Assembly: GCA_001796995.1 (NCBI GenBank)
Contig: MGOB01000099.1
Location: 400-18,289, forward strand
DNA length: 17,890 nt
Direction: 5' to 3'
Source: Chloroflexi bacterium RBG_16_68_14
GTDB taxonomy: Bacteria > Chloroflexota > Dehalococcoidia > DSTF01 > RBG-16-68-14
The notes below the pieces were generated by a model. The model saw only the letters and a list, made by a program, of their open reading frames with translations, was not told the origin of the DNA and made no database searches. Below, piece by piece: positions 7,574 to 15,301 of the stretch. A program made the translations under genes and the position numbers. Numbering within the stretch: the first letter of the stretch is position 1; each line of letters opens with the position of its first letter.

Positions 7574-7594
7574 AAAGATTTCCAAGAAATCTTT
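7574..7594. repeat. AT-rich 21-base perfect inverted repeat (operator-like)
   Basis: AAAGATTTC (7574-7582) and GAAATCTTT (7586-7594) are exact reverse complements around CAA. It stands out in an otherwise GC-rich region, about 110 bases upstream of xerD and about 50 bases upstream of the CATAAT box. A dimeric regulator site is plausible; no specific regulator can be named. Confidence 0.55.
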
Positions 7595-7640
7595 CCACAA
7601 CCCGATCTTTCTCCGAAGAGATCTGTTTATCCGCTGCGTC

Positions 7641-7808
7641 CATAATCGTTCTGTTCCCGGCGCCTGCCCGCCGTCAGCCCCGGCGGTCCTGGCAGGTGAG
7701 GGGTCTCGCCGCAACTTGCCCGCTGTTGGTCGACGGAGGGAGGTCTCTGCCCCTGCCCAAAGGCGGCCGTCGAGAACCACGCACCAAAGGTGAGGTAACA
7801 GCGCCCGG
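7641..7808 (+). ncRNA. Candidate structured non-coding RNA with its own -10 box
   Basis: CATAAT at 7641-7646 is a five-of-six -10 match, though the -35 is poor. The predicted start near 7653 precedes several complementary arms. A long hairpin pairs CGCCTGCC (7661-7668) with GGCAGGTG (7691-7698) and CGCCG (7669-7673) with CGGCG (7681-7685). A closing stem pairs CGCTGTT (7721-7727) with AACAGCG (7797-7803); inside it TCGACGG (7730-7736) pairs with CCGTCGA (7767-7773) and CACC (7782-7785) with GGTG (7789-7792), a three-way junction. An alternative end pairing joins 7656-7663 with 7801-7808 (one mismatch). I recognise no known family: it lacks the SRP GGAA-loop core, tmRNA, RNase P and riboswitch motifs. 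GC-rich DNA forms stems by chance, so this is tentative. Confidence 0.25.
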
Positions 7809-7833
7809 CGGAGACTGCTGAATATGGGGGAGT

Positions 7834-7857
7834 CCAGAGGGGGCTAGCCCCCTCTGG
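7834..7857. repeat. Perfect 24-base palindrome inside the MITE-like element
   Basis: CCAGAGGGGGCT (7834-7845) is followed immediately by its exact reverse complement AGCCCCCTCTGG (7846-7857). It would form a strong GC-rich hairpin or cruciform and lacks a T-run on the plus side. Confidence 0.8.
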
Positions 7858-7858
7858 C

Positions 7859-7920
7859 GGGGGCCTGCCCTGAGCGTAGCCGAAGGGGTCTGGGGGCCTG
7901 CCCTGAGCAAAGTCGAAGGG
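7859..7920. repeat. Two 29-base direct repeats of the CCCTGAGC...CGAAGGG type
   Basis: Copies at 7859-7887 and 7892-7920 are identical at 26 of 29 positions. They share GGGGGCCTGCCCTGAGC and CGAAGGG and differ only in the five-base middle (GTAGC versus AAAGT). Near-palindromic CCCTGAGCnnAGyCGAAGGG sequences are frequent dispersed intergenic repeats in Chloroflexota and other genomes (general knowledge). The substitutions fall in the variable centre, as in that family. Confidence 0.75.
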
Positions 7921-8004
7921 TGTCCCCCAGACCCAAGAAATCCTCTCTGGGCGGGTGGGTGGGAGAGAATGACAGAAGTTATTCAGCAATCTCCGCCAGG
8001 GGGC

Positions 8005-8033
8005 TTGACAACCCGTAGTAGAACATGTATTCT
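8005..8033 (+). promoter_or_regulatory. Sigma-70-type promoter of the annealing-protein-like gene
   Basis: A perfect -35 TTGACA (8005-8010) is followed after 17 bases by TATTCT (8028-8033), a four-of-six -10 match. A shifted TATAGC (8033-8038) is an alternative with a longer spacer. The start would fall near 8040, leaving a leader of about 25 bases before ATG 8066. Confidence 0.65.
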
Positions 8034-8034
8034 A
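8019..8034 (+). promoter_or_regulatory. LexA-like operator overlapping the -10 box
   Basis: TAGAACATGTATTCTA has five-base perfect outer arms (TAGAA / TTCTA). It matches the Gram-positive SOS box GAAC-N4-GTTC with one mismatch (GAAC ATGT ATTC). It covers the -10 region, the classical position for repression. Whether LexA of this organism uses this consensus is not shown by the window; another helix-turn-helix repressor is possible. Confidence 0.5.
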
Positions 8035-8065
8035 TAGCTGATTCTCACACGATGGGGGTGGGCCG

Positions 8066-8776
8066 ATGCCTGCGAACACGTTCGATGCCAGCAAGTACCT
8101 GACCGACCTGGGCGGCAAAGACTACCTGGAGGTGAAGTGGCGTCTTCTCTGGCTCCGCACGGAGCACCCGGACGCCGTCATCGAGACGGAGCTGGTGAAG
8201 CACGGAGCGGGGCTGGCCCTCTTCCGCGCCCGAGTGGCCGTGCCGGGAGGCGGCGTCGCCACCGGCTGGGGCAGCGAGACCCCCGACGACTTCGAGGACT
8301 TCATCGAGAAGGCGGAGACGAAGGCGTTAGGGCGGGCGCTGGCCGCCCTGGGGTACGGCACCCAGTTCTGCGAGGACTTCGATTTCTCGTCCGAGCGGCA
8401 GAGTCGGCGGGAAGGCGCTGAGAAGGCGGGGCGCCGTCCTCGCTCTTCCAGCGATAGCCGGGAGGCCGGGCCGGGCCCGGCGCCATCCCGCCGGCGGGTG
8501 GTCGACGCGCCGGTGGCGAGGCCCCGCAACCTGAGCGTGGTGCGGGACGGCAAGGAGGAGGAGGCCACCGCCTCCCAGATCAAGGCGATCTACTCCATCG
8601 GCCGGGAACGCTACAGCGCAGGCGATGCCGCTGTCGACGAGCGCTGTCGCGCCGTCTTCCGCTGCCTGCCCGCCCAGCTCTCCAAGCGGCAGGCCTCGGA
8701 GTTCATCGACCACCTCCGCCGGCCGACCGCGGAGGTGGCCTCCAAAGCTGCGGCGCAGAGCTCACCGCAGGTGTGA
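8066..8776 (+). CDS. Putative Rad52/Sak-like single-strand DNA annealing protein
   Basis: 236 residues, soluble, no signal peptide. Residues about 20-105 (YLEVKWRLLWLRTEHPDAVIETELV, ALFRARVAVPGGGVATGWGSE, FIEKAETKALGRALAALGYGTQF) match the pattern of phage-type Rad52/Sak annealing domains, where a strand-rich core leads into a K-A-x-T-x-A-L-x-R-A-L helix and a Gly turn. A basic, low-complexity linker spans about 110-160. The C-terminal part, about 166-220 (TASQIKAIYSIGRERY, LPAQLSKRQASEFIDHL), resembles a small helical domain seen at the end of similar phage and Chloroflexota proteins. The proposed role is annealing or strand-exchange help in DNA repair. The LexA-like box in its promoter supports a repair role. 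ATG 8066 follows GGGGGTGGG. The assignment rests on motif recall, not a search. Confidence 0.6.
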   Translation: MPANTFDASKYLTDLGGKDYLEVKWRLLWLRTEHPDAVIETELVKHGAGLALFRARVAVPGGGVATGWGSETPDDFEDFIEKAETKALGRALAALGYGTQFCEDFDFSSERQSRREGAEKAGRRPRSSSDSREAGPGPAPSRRRVVDAPVARPRNLSVVRDGKEEEATASQIKAIYSIGRERYSAGDAAVDERCRAVFRCLPAQLSKRQASEFIDHLRRPTAEVASKAAAQSSPQV

Positions 8777-8801
8777 CCGGTAGCCCGGCCTGCGCTATCA
8801 T
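8773..8801 (+). promoter_or_regulatory. Probable promoter of gap
   Basis: GTGACC (8773-8778, four of six) and TATCAT (8796-8801, five of six) are 17 bases apart. The -35 overlaps the stop of the preceding gene. The start would be near 8808, about 30 bases before the ATG, so gap can be transcribed on its own. Confidence 0.5.
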
Positions 8802-8838
8802 GGAGTCTACTGGCAGATCGTAGTCAGGAGGACTCCCC

Positions 8839-9852
8839 ATGGCAACCAAGGTCGGCATCAACGGCTTCGGGCGCATCGGCCGCCAAGTGTTCAAGGCGAT
8901 CCGCGACCGGCACGGCGACAAGCTGGAAGTGGTGGCGGTCAACGACCTGATGGACGGCAGGACCAACGCCCACCTGCTGAAGTACGACTCCAACTACGGC
9001 CGCTTCAACGGCACCGTTGAGGCCGGCGACGGCGCCATCATCGTCGACGGCCGGCCCATCTCCACCTTCGCCGAGCGCGATCCGGGCGCCATCCCCTGGG
9101 GTAGCGTCGGCGCCGAGATCGTGGTGGAGTCGCCCGGGCTCTTCACCGACGCGGAGAAGGCGCGCGCCCACCTGCACGATGGCGTGCGCAAGGTGATCAT
9201 CTCCGCCCCGGCAAAGAACGAGGACAAGACCATCGTGCTCGGCGTCAACGATGACGAGTATGACCCCAGCCGCCACCACGTCATCTCCAACGCCTCCTGC
9301 ACGACTAACGGCCTGGCGCCGGTGGTCAAGGTGCTGCTGGACAGCTTCGGCATCGTCAAGGGCCAGATGACCACCGTGCACGCCTACACCAACACCCAGC
9401 GGGTGCTGGATGTGGCCCACGACGACCTGCGGGAGGCCCGCGCCGCCGCCCTGAACATCGTGCCCTTCACCACCGGCGCCGCCCGCGCCCTGAAGCTGGT
9501 CATCCCCGAGATCGAGGGCAAGCTGGATGGCCTGGCCTATCGCGTGCCCACGCCCACCGTCTCCATCGTCGAAGTGGTCTGCCTCACCAAGGAGGACACC
9601 ACCGCGGAGAAGGTGAACGCCGCGATGCGGGAGGCCGCCTCCGAGCGGATGAAGGGGATCCTGGACGTGGTGGATGAGCACGTGGTCTCCATGGACATGA
9701 AGGGAGACGAGCACTCCTCCATCGTCCACGCGCCGGTCACCAACGTGGTGGGCGGCAACTTGGTGAATGTGGCGGCCTGGTACGACAACGAGTGGGGCTA
9801 CGCCTGCCGCATGGCCGACCTCTGCGCCCTGCTGGCCGAGAAGGGATGGTAG
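8839..9852 (+). CDS. gap: Glyceraldehyde-3-phosphate dehydrogenase, type I
   Basis: 337 residues, full length. It catalyses phosphorylating oxidation of glyceraldehyde 3-phosphate to 1,3-bisphosphoglycerate in glycolysis/gluconeogenesis, in the cytosol as a tetramer. The Rossmann motif INGFGRIGR is at 7-15, catalytic C154 in SNASCTTN, H181 in TVHAYTN, then TGAARALKLVIPE and the C-terminal WYDNEWGYACRMADL. Cofactor-pocket residues differ from textbook NAD-specific enzymes: the usual LPH reads VAH (192-194), and ESTGLF reads ESPGLF (P99). The first change lies at the positions where NADP-accepting chloroplast enzymes also differ (Ala-Ser), so relaxed cofactor use is possible. AGGAGG lies seven bases before ATG 8839. 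The stop overlaps the start of the downstream copper lipoprotein gene. Confidence 0.97.
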   Translation: MATKVGINGFGRIGRQVFKAIRDRHGDKLEVVAVNDLMDGRTNAHLLKYDSNYGRFNGTVEAGDGAIIVDGRPISTFAERDPGAIPWGSVGAEIVVESPGLFTDAEKARAHLHDGVRKVIISAPAKNEDKTIVLGVNDDEYDPSRHHVISNASCTTNGLAPVVKVLLDSFGIVKGQMTTVHAYTNTQRVLDVAHDDLREARAAALNIVPFTTGAARALKLVIPEIEGKLDGLAYRVPTPTVSIVEVVCLTKEDTTAEKVNAAMREAASERMKGILDVVDEHVVSMDMKGDEHSSIVHAPVTNVVGGNLVNVAAWYDNEWGYACRMADLCALLAEKGW

Positions 9853-10346
9853 CCCCGCGAGCCGGGGCGGGAGCGAGCCGTCATCCCGTTGTCGCCAGCA
9901 GACGATCGGAGCTCCGTGCCGTCGCCCGCGCCCTCTTCCTCCTGCTGCCGGCGCTCCTCGTCGCGGCCTGTGGCGGTGGTGCAGCGGACAGCCCAGCGAC
10001 GCCGGTGGCCCCGACTGACGGCGCGCTGACCGTGCGCGCCTTCGAGTGGGGCTTCGAGCCCCAGGCGCTGGTGCTGTCCCAGGGTGAGCAGGTGCGCATC
10101 GTCCTGGAGAATGAGGGCGCTATCCTCCACGACTTCAAGGTGGAGGACGGACCGGCCGCCGACGTCATAGAGTCGCGGAGCACCGGCCCCCTCTCCGGGG
10201 AGGAGGGCGAGCTCTTCGTGGGCGCGGAGGCCGGCCAGCAGGGGACCCTGGTCTTCATCCCGCAAGCGTCGGGCACCTTCATCTTCTACTGCACCATCCA
10301 GGGCCATCGAGAGTTTGGGATGGAGGGCGCCCTCACGGTGGAATAG
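9846..10346 (+). CDS. Cupredoxin-type (blue copper) lipoprotein
   Basis: 166 residues from ATG 9846. An N-terminal Arg-rich stretch and hydrophobic helix (ALFLLLPALLVAAC) end in lipobox LVAAC with C42 lipidated. A Gly/Ala/Pro/Thr linker and a plastocyanin-like beta-barrel follow. All four type 1 copper ligands are visible: H95 (AILHDFKVE), C149, H154 and M159 in FYCTIQGHREFGMEG. It should be anchored on the outer face of the membrane and carry electrons, in respiration or copper handling; its partners are unknown. The start is in ATGGTAG, where the ATG overlaps the gap stop by seven bases, so translation is probably coupled to gap. A longer frame from 9792 would run inside gap and push the signal helix inward, so I reject it. 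Confidence 0.88.
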   Translation: MVAPRAGAGASRHPVVASRRSELRAVARALFLLLPALLVAACGGGAADSPATPVAPTDGALTVRAFEWGFEPQALVLSQGEQVRIVLENEGAILHDFKVEDGPAADVIESRSTGPLSGEEGELFVGAEAGQQGTLVFIPQASGTFIFYCTIQGHREFGMEGALTVE

Positions 10347-10456
10347 GCGTGCTGCATCACGCTCACGCCCGCGTGCATGCCAGCTACGCACCTATCGCGC
10401 TCGAACGAACGATCTCCCCGCCCACTGCGTTATGGTACCTGGCAACCGGCGCGTCG

Positions 10457-10465
10457 TGCTAGAAT
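10457..10465 (+). promoter_or_regulatory. Extended -10 promoter element before the giant membrane protein
   Basis: TGC TAGAAT (TGn plus five-of-six -10) lies about 20 bases before ATG 10487. No convincing -35 is seen at the usual spacing, as is common with extended -10 promoters. The leader would be only about 15 bases, with no clear Shine-Dalgarno. Confidence 0.45.
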
Positions 10466-10486
10466 GACCGCACCGGCCGTGAACTC

Positions 10487-13400
10487 ATGAGCGAAGAGAC
10501 ACGACCCTTGGGTGAGACGTCGGCGGGGCCCGTCCACCCGCTGGCCCGTCCCGCCCTCAACGGGCTCGCGCGTGCCCGCTCGATGGCGCTGTCGGAGGGC
10601 CTGGTCACCGCCGTCGCCCTGGCCGCCATCCTGGTCCTGGCCGGGCTGCTGCGCCTGACCGCCCTCAACTGGGACGCCAGCCAGCACCTCCACCCGGACG
10701 AGCGGCACATCAGCTCCGTCAGCGCCAGCCTCCGGATACCCGGCAGCATCGGCACCTATTTCAATACGGACACCTCAACCCTCAACCCCTACACGCAGGG
10801 CGCGAACAGCTTCGTCTACGGCACGGTGCCGCTCTTCCTGGGCAAGGTGGCCAGCGCCCTGGCCGACCCCCTGGGCTTCGGTGAGCGGGACCACTACGAG
10901 GGCGTCACCATCGTCGGACGCGCCCTGAGCGCCCTGGCCGATGTAGCCACCGTCCTCTTCGCCTTCCTCATCGCGCGCCGGCTGTTCGGGTCGCGGGTGG
11001 GGCTGCTGGCGGCGCTCCTCTACGCCTTCTCGGCGCTGGCTATCCAGCACTCTCACTTCTTCGTCGCCGATCCTTTCATGACCTTCTTCGGGACGGCGGC
11101 CGTGTTCTTTGCGGTGCGCATCGTCCAGGAGGGGCGCTGGGGAGACTACGCCCTGGCCGGCCTGCTGGTGGGGCTGGCGACCGCATCGAAGCTGACGGCG
11201 GTCTCCCTCATGCCGGTGGTGGCGCTGGCCGCCCTCATCCGCGCCTGGCCGGCGCTGGTGCCCGCCCTCCGTCAGTTCTGGTCGGGCACCGGGAGCAAGG
11301 AAGAGCCAGCGGGCGTCAGCGAACCTAGTCGCTCCCTGGGCCGGGCGGCGCTGGGGGTGGTCCTCGCACTCGCCGTTGCCTTCCTGGCCTTTCGGGTCGG
11401 GCAGCCGTACGCCTTCCAGTCGCCGGGCTGGAGCGACCTGCTGCTGCTGCGGGACGACTTCGACTGCGGCGCCGACAACTGCGGCTTCCTGACCGAATGG
11501 GCGGGCCGGGTGCTGAACCTGAGCCCGCGTTTCGTCCAGGACCAGATCAACCAGCAGGACTTGCTTAGCGGGGGCTCGTGGCCGCCCAACGTGCAGTGGA
11601 TCGGTCGGACGCCGTGGCTCTGGCCCCTCCAGCAGATGGTGGTCTGGGGGATGGGGCCGGCGCTGGGGGTGGCCGCCTGGCTGGGGTTCCTGTACGCGGG
11701 CTGGCGGCTCTTCGCCCGCAAGGAGCTGGTGCTGCTGGTGCCGTTGGCCTGGGTGGCGGGCTACTTCCTGTTCATGGGGGCCCAGTTCACCCTCTACATG
11801 CGCTACTTCCTACCCCTCTACCCCACGCTGGCCGTCTTCGCCGCCGCTCTCCTGTTCGCCCTCTGGTCCTGGGCGGAACGAGGAGACCTGGGGGCGAGGT
11901 TGGGGCGCGGGCTCCGGCCTTTGCAGGGGGCTTTGCCGGTGGTCGCCCGCACCGCCGCTATCGCCGTGCCGGTGCTGACTGTGCTCTGGGGCCTGGCCTA
12001 CTTCCACATCTACTCCCAGCCGCACACCCGGGTCCAGGCCTCCCGCTGGATCTACGCGAACATCCCGGCCGGCTCCACCATCACCAATGAGCACTGGGAC
12101 GACTCCCTCCCGCTCGGGCTGCCGGGCATCGGCGACGTTAGCCGGTACGAGTACGTCACCTTCAACAACTATAACGGCGACACCGAGGAGAAGGTGGATG
12201 AGCTGATCGATAACCTGGATGCCGCTGACTACATCATCCTCAGCAGCGACCGCCTCTCCCGCACCATCCCTCGCGTCCCGGCCAACTTCCCGGTGACCGT
12301 TCGCTACTACGAAGCGCTCTTCAGCGGTGAGCTGGGCTTCAAGCTGGCCGCCGAGTTCACCGCCTACCCGCAGGTGCTGGGCGTCTCCTTCCCGGACCGC
12401 AGCGCGGAGGAGGCGTGGAATGTCTACGACCACCCGCCGGTGCACATCTTCCAGAAGACCGCCGCCTTCAGCCACGACCGGGCCGTCCAGGTGCTGGGCG
12501 CCGACGCCTTCGTCGAAGGGATGGACCTCGCTCCCAGTGACGCGGCGCGCAACGGCCTGCTCCTCCGGCCGGACGACCTGCGCAAGCAGCAGGAAGGCGG
12601 CACCTTCAGCAGCATCTTCAACGAGGACAGCATCCCCAACCGCATCCCCCTCTGGACCTGGCTCTTCGTGGTCGAGGTGATCTCGCTGGCGGCGCTGCCC
12701 CTGGGGCTGCTGCTGTTCCGCGCCCTGCCCGACCGGGGCTACCTGCTGGCGAAGCCGCTGGGCTTCCTCGTTCTGGGCTGGCTGGTCTGGCTGGGCGCGA
12801 GCCTCAAGGTGGTCGACTTCAGCCGGGGCGCCATCGCCCTGGCCCTGGTATTCATGCTGGTGGTGGGCGCCGCCGTCGCCTACCTCAGCCGGGAGAGCCT
12901 GCGCCACTTCGTCCGCGAGCACTGGCGCTCCATCCTCATGTGGGAGGCGCTCTTCCTGGGCGCCTTCGTCATCTTCTACCTCATCCGCCTCAACAACCCG
13001 GACCTGTGGCACCCGGCTCGCGGCGGCGAGAAGCCGATGGACTTCGCCTACTTCAACGCCGTCATCCGCAGCACCACGCTGCCGCCCTACGACCCGTGGT
13101 TCGCCGGGGGTTACATCAACTACTACTACTTCGGGCAGTTCCTGACGGCCACGCTGACCAAGTTCACCGGCATCCTGCCGGAGGTGGCCTATAACCTGGC
13201 GGTGCCGCTCTTCTTCGCCCTGGCGGTGGGGGCCACCTACTCCCTGGGCTTCAACCTGGCGGAGGGGACCCGGCGACTCGTCCGGCGCCGGCCGCGAGGC
13301 GGGCGCATCGGCCCAACGGGGCCGGTGCTGGCCGGGCTGGGCGCCGTCCTGCTGGTGATGGTGGCCGGCAACCTGGGGGGCGCCAAGCAGCTCATCAACA

Positions 13401-15235
13401 ACCTCTCGACCATCTCGCCCTGGCACAGCGACGCGCCGGTGCTGGGCGGCGCCGTGTCGTTCGTGGGCGGGATGAAGGCGCTCATCTTCGACGGGGAGAG
13501 CCTCCCCCTGGGCACCGACTGGTACTGGGCGCCGAGCCGCATGATGCCGCCCACCATCAGCATCACCGAGTTCCCCTTCTTCAGCTACCTCTTCGCCGAC
13601 CTGCACGCCCACATGATGGCCATCCCCTTCGCCATCACCTCGCTGGCGGTGGGGGCAGCGGTGGTGCTGAACGCCACCCGCCTGCTGCGGGAGAGCGACG
13701 CCTACCGGCGCTGGGCGGGCTGGGGCCTGGTAGCGGTGCTGGCGCTGGTGGTGGGCGCCCTGCGCTGGATCAACTCCTGGGACTACCCGCCCTTCCTGGT
13801 CATGGGCGTCGCCGCCATCGTCATCGCCGAGCGGGTGGTAGAAGGGCGTTTCTCGGCGTCCATGCTGGGGCGGGCGGCGCTGAAGTCGGCAGTGCTGGTG
13901 GCGCTCTCGGTGCTCTTCTTCTTCCCCTTCCAGACCAACTACGAACTGCCCGCCACCGGCTTCCGGGAGATGGCGGAGCGGGAGACGACGCCCTTCCACC
14001 AGTACCTGGCCCACTTCGGAGTGTTCCTCTTCCTGGCCGGCGGGTTCGTCGCCGTCCTGGCCGCGCGCGGCGCACGACGTCTGGGTCCGCACCGCTTCCT
14101 GGGGGTGCTGGCGCTCCTCTTCCTGACGGTGACGCTGGCGGCGACGGTGGCCGCCGGCACCGTCGGCTGGGTGCTGGAACGCCTGTCCCTGCCCCTCACC
14201 GTTACCGGCCTCTCCTCCGGGGACTTCCTGCGCGACGTGGTGGCCGGCATCCTGGGGCCGCTGATGGACGGGTCCGCCGACGAGCAGGGTGTGCGCCACT
14301 CGGCGCCGGTCGTCGCCTTCGCCCTGTTCGGCCTTGCCCTCCTGGGCCTGCTCGGCTGGTTCGGCCTGCGGCGGATGCGAGGCGACGGCCCGATACGCCT
14401 CTTCGTGTTCGGCATGCTGGCGATGGCGCTGCTCGTCACTGCCGGGGTGGAGGTGGCCGTCCTGGATCCCGATATCCAGCGCATGAACACGGTCTTCAAG
14501 TTCTACCTCCACGCCTGGATCCTGCTGGCCGTGGCCGCCTCCTTCGGCGCCTGGTACGTGCTGGACGTGGCGCGGCCGCGCGTGAGCGCCGCCATACCGG
14601 AACTTCAGCTCGCCGGCGGCTTCAGGCGCGCGTTCGCCGTCGTCGCCGTCGGCCTGGTGCTGACCGCGCTGGTCTACCCGTTCATCGCTACCCCGCAGCG
14701 GGTGCAGGACCGCTTCATCAACGAAGGCGCCATCCGTCCGCGCACGGACGACGGCCTCGCCTACACGCTGGGCGCCCAGTACGAGGACGAGGGCGGCGTC
14801 ATCCACCTGGCGGACGACTACGCCGCCTTCCGGTGGATGCGGGAGCACGTCCAGGGCTCGCCCACCATCATCGAGGGGGTGACGCCCCTCTACCGCTGGG
14901 GCAGCCGGTTCGCCATCAACACCGGGCTGCCCGCCGTGATCGGCTGGGACTGGCACCAGACGCAGCAGCGGGGCAAGTTCGCCTACCTGATCGAGGGGCG
15001 CTCTGCCGATGTGCGCCTTTTCTACACCAGCTCCGACCCCTTGGAGGCGCAGCGCATCCTCAAGAAGTACGACGTGCGGTACGCCATCGTCGGCGAGCTG
15101 GAGCGGCTCTACTACCCGGAGGAGGGCATCGCCAAGCTGGAGAGCGGCCTGGGCGGCATGTTGCGCCTCGTCTTCCAGTCGGGCGAGACGCAGGTCTACG
15201 AGGTGGTCCAGGGCGTGGCGCTGGCCTCCAGGTAG
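10487..15235 (+). CDS. Tandem GT-C-like membrane protein: glycosyltransferase-39-like half plus DUF2298 (Chlor_Arch_YYY) half
   Basis: 1582 residues with some twenty or more hydrophobic helices. The first half opens with a helix at about 40-60 and an acidic first outer loop ([14 protein letters not shown], 61-74) as in dolichol/undecaprenyl-phosphate-sugar glycosyltransferases of the GT-C fold. It ends in a soluble domain starting about 517 ([15 protein letters not shown]). The second half begins its outer loop at about 845 ([19 protein letters not shown]848, D852), with the YYYFG signature of DUF2298 at 879-883, then more helices. It closes with a soluble domain from about 1445 ([18 protein letters not shown]). 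The family function is not established; a lipid-linked sugar transferase for surface glycans or protein glycosylation is the usual guess. ATG 10487 has no good Shine-Dalgarno, but no better start is seen. Downstream is a separate thiamine operon. Confidence 0.87.
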   Translation: MSEETRPLGETSAGPVHPLARPALNGLARARSMALSEGLVTAVALAAILVLAGLLRLTALNWDASQHLHPDERHISSVSASLRIPGSIGTYFNTDTSTLNPYTQGANSFVYGTVPLFLGKVASALADPLGFGERDHYEGVTIVGRALSALADVATVLFAFLIARRLFGSRVGLLAALLYAFSALAIQHSHFFVADPFMTFFGTAAVFFAVRIVQEGRWGDYALAGLLVGLATASKLTAVSLMPVVALAALIRAWPALVPALRQFWSGTGSKEEPAGVSEPSRSLGRAALGVVLALAVAFLAFRVGQPYAFQSPGWSDLLLLRDDFDCGADNCGFLTEWAGRVLNLSPRFVQDQINQQDLLSGGSWPPNVQWIGRTPWLWPLQQMVVWGMGPALGVAAWLGFLYAGWRLFARKELVLLVPLAWVAGYFLFMGAQFTLYMRYFLPLYPTLAVFAAALLFALWSWAERGDLGARLGRGLRPLQGALPVVARTAAIAVPVLTVLWGLAYFHIYSQPHTRVQASRWIYANIPAGSTITNEHWDDSLPLGLPGIGDVSRYEYVTFNNYNGDTEEKVDELIDNLDAADYIILSSDRLSRTIPRVPANFPVTVRYYEALFSGELGFKLAAEFTAYPQVLGVSFPDRSAEEAWNVYDHPPVHIFQKTAAFSHDRAVQVLGADAFVEGMDLAPSDAARNGLLLRPDDLRKQQEGGTFSSIFNEDSIPNRIPLWTWLFVVEVISLAALPLGLLLFRALPDRGYLLAKPLGFLVLGWLVWLGASLKVVDFSRGAIALALVFMLVVGAAVAYLSRESLRHFVREHWRSILMWEALFLGAFVIFYLIRLNNPDLWHPARGGEKPMDFAYFNAVIRSTTLPPYDPWFAGGYINYYYFGQFLTATLTKFTGILPEVAYNLAVPLFFALAVGATYSLGFNLAEGTRRLVRRRPRGGRIGPTGPVLAGLGAVLLVMVAGNLGGAKQLINNLSTISPWHSDAPVLGGAVSFVGGMKALIFDGESLPLGTDWYWAPSRMMPPTISITEFPFFSYLFADLHAHMMAIPFAITSLAVGAAVVLNATRLLRESDAYRRWAGWGLVAVLALVVGALRWINSWDYPPFLVMGVAAIVIAERVVEGRFSASMLGRAALKSAVLVALSVLFFFPFQTNYELPATGFREMAERETTPFHQYLAHFGVFLFLAGGFVAVLAARGARRLGPHRFLGVLALLFLTVTLAATVAAGTVGWVLERLSLPLTVTGLSSGDFLRDVVAGILGPLMDGSADEQGVRHSAPVVAFALFGLALLGLLGWFGLRRMRGDGPIRLFVFGMLAMALLVTAGVEVAVLDPDIQRMNTVFKFYLHAWILLAVAASFGAWYVLDVARPRVSAAIPELQLAGGFRRAFAVVAVGLVLTALVYPFIATPQRVQDRFINEGAIRPRTDDGLAYTLGAQYEDEGGVIHLADDYAAFRWMREHVQGSPTIIEGVTPLYRWGSRFAINTGLPAVIGWDWHQTQQRGKFAYLIEGRSADVRLFYTSSDPLEAQRILKKYDVRYAIVGELERLYYPEEGIAKLESGLGGMLRLVFQSGETQVYEVVQGVALASR

Positions 15236-15255
15236 CCCGGCTCGCTCTCCTCGCC

Positions 15256-15285
15256 TTGACATCGCCTCCGGCCTACCAATAGACT
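15256..15285 (+). promoter_or_regulatory. Promoter of the thiamine operon
   Basis: A perfect -35 TTGACA (15256-15261) is followed after 18 bases by TAGACT (15280-15285, four of six). The start would be near 15292, about ten bases before the riboswitch fold begins. Confidence 0.65.
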
Positions 15286-15301
15286 GAACTTAGAATCGAA
15301 T

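Larger units (their letters stand above)
7807..7997. mobile_element. MITE-like element with 18-base terminal inverted repeats
   Basis: The left end GGCGGAGACTGCTGAATA (7807-7824) matches the reverse complement of the right end (7980-7997) at 17 of 18 positions. The 191-base span has no coding potential. It contains a perfect 24-base palindrome, two 29-base direct repeats and an 11-base inverted pair, GGGTCTGGGGG (7886-7896) and CCCCCAGACCC (7924-7934), flanking the second repeat. Size, terminal repeats and lack of genes fit a miniature inverted-repeat element moved in trans. No clear target duplication is visible. The right end stops eight bases before the -35 box of the next gene. Confidence 0.6.
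7464..8065. other. 602-base intergenic region without a convincing protein gene
   Basis: It separates leftward xerD from the rightward annealing-protein-like gene. Left to right it holds the xerD leader (7464-7555), an AT-rich stretch with a 21-base palindrome (7574-7594), a CATAAT box (7641-7646), a GC-rich block with nested complementary arms (7656-7808), a MITE-like element (7807-7997) and the promoter/operator of the next gene (8005-8034). Open frames here (for example 7526-7780, 7627-7989 and 7674-7910, minus) are repeat-derived and show no recognisable protein pattern. Confidence 0.7.

Noticed and set aside
7859..7920. Two repeats as a minimal CRISPR array
   Set aside because: There are only two copies with a four-base gap, three mismatches in the middle and no cas genes. 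They match the common CCCTGAGC/CGAAGGG dispersed repeat type.
7627..7989. Minus-strand open frames over the MITE-like element
   Set aside because: They translate palindromes and direct repeats (for example PFDFAQGRPPDPFGYAQGRP). Such repeat-encoded peptides are commonly mis-annotated and show no independent coding signal.
8824..9729. Minus-strand open frame of 301 codons opposite gap
   Set aside because: The plus strand encodes unmistakable GAPDH; the antisense translation is low-complexity V/H/D/G.
10347..10362. Small hairpin GCGTG-CTGCAT-CACGC after the cupredoxin gene as a terminator
   Set aside because: The stem is only five base pairs and there is no T-run, so support is too weak to call it.
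11810..15262. Minus-strand open frame of 1150 codons opposite the giant membrane protein
   Set aside because: This is an artefact of high GC content. The translation is rich in H, Q, G, E and R with no domain pattern, while the plus strand has a clear membrane protein.
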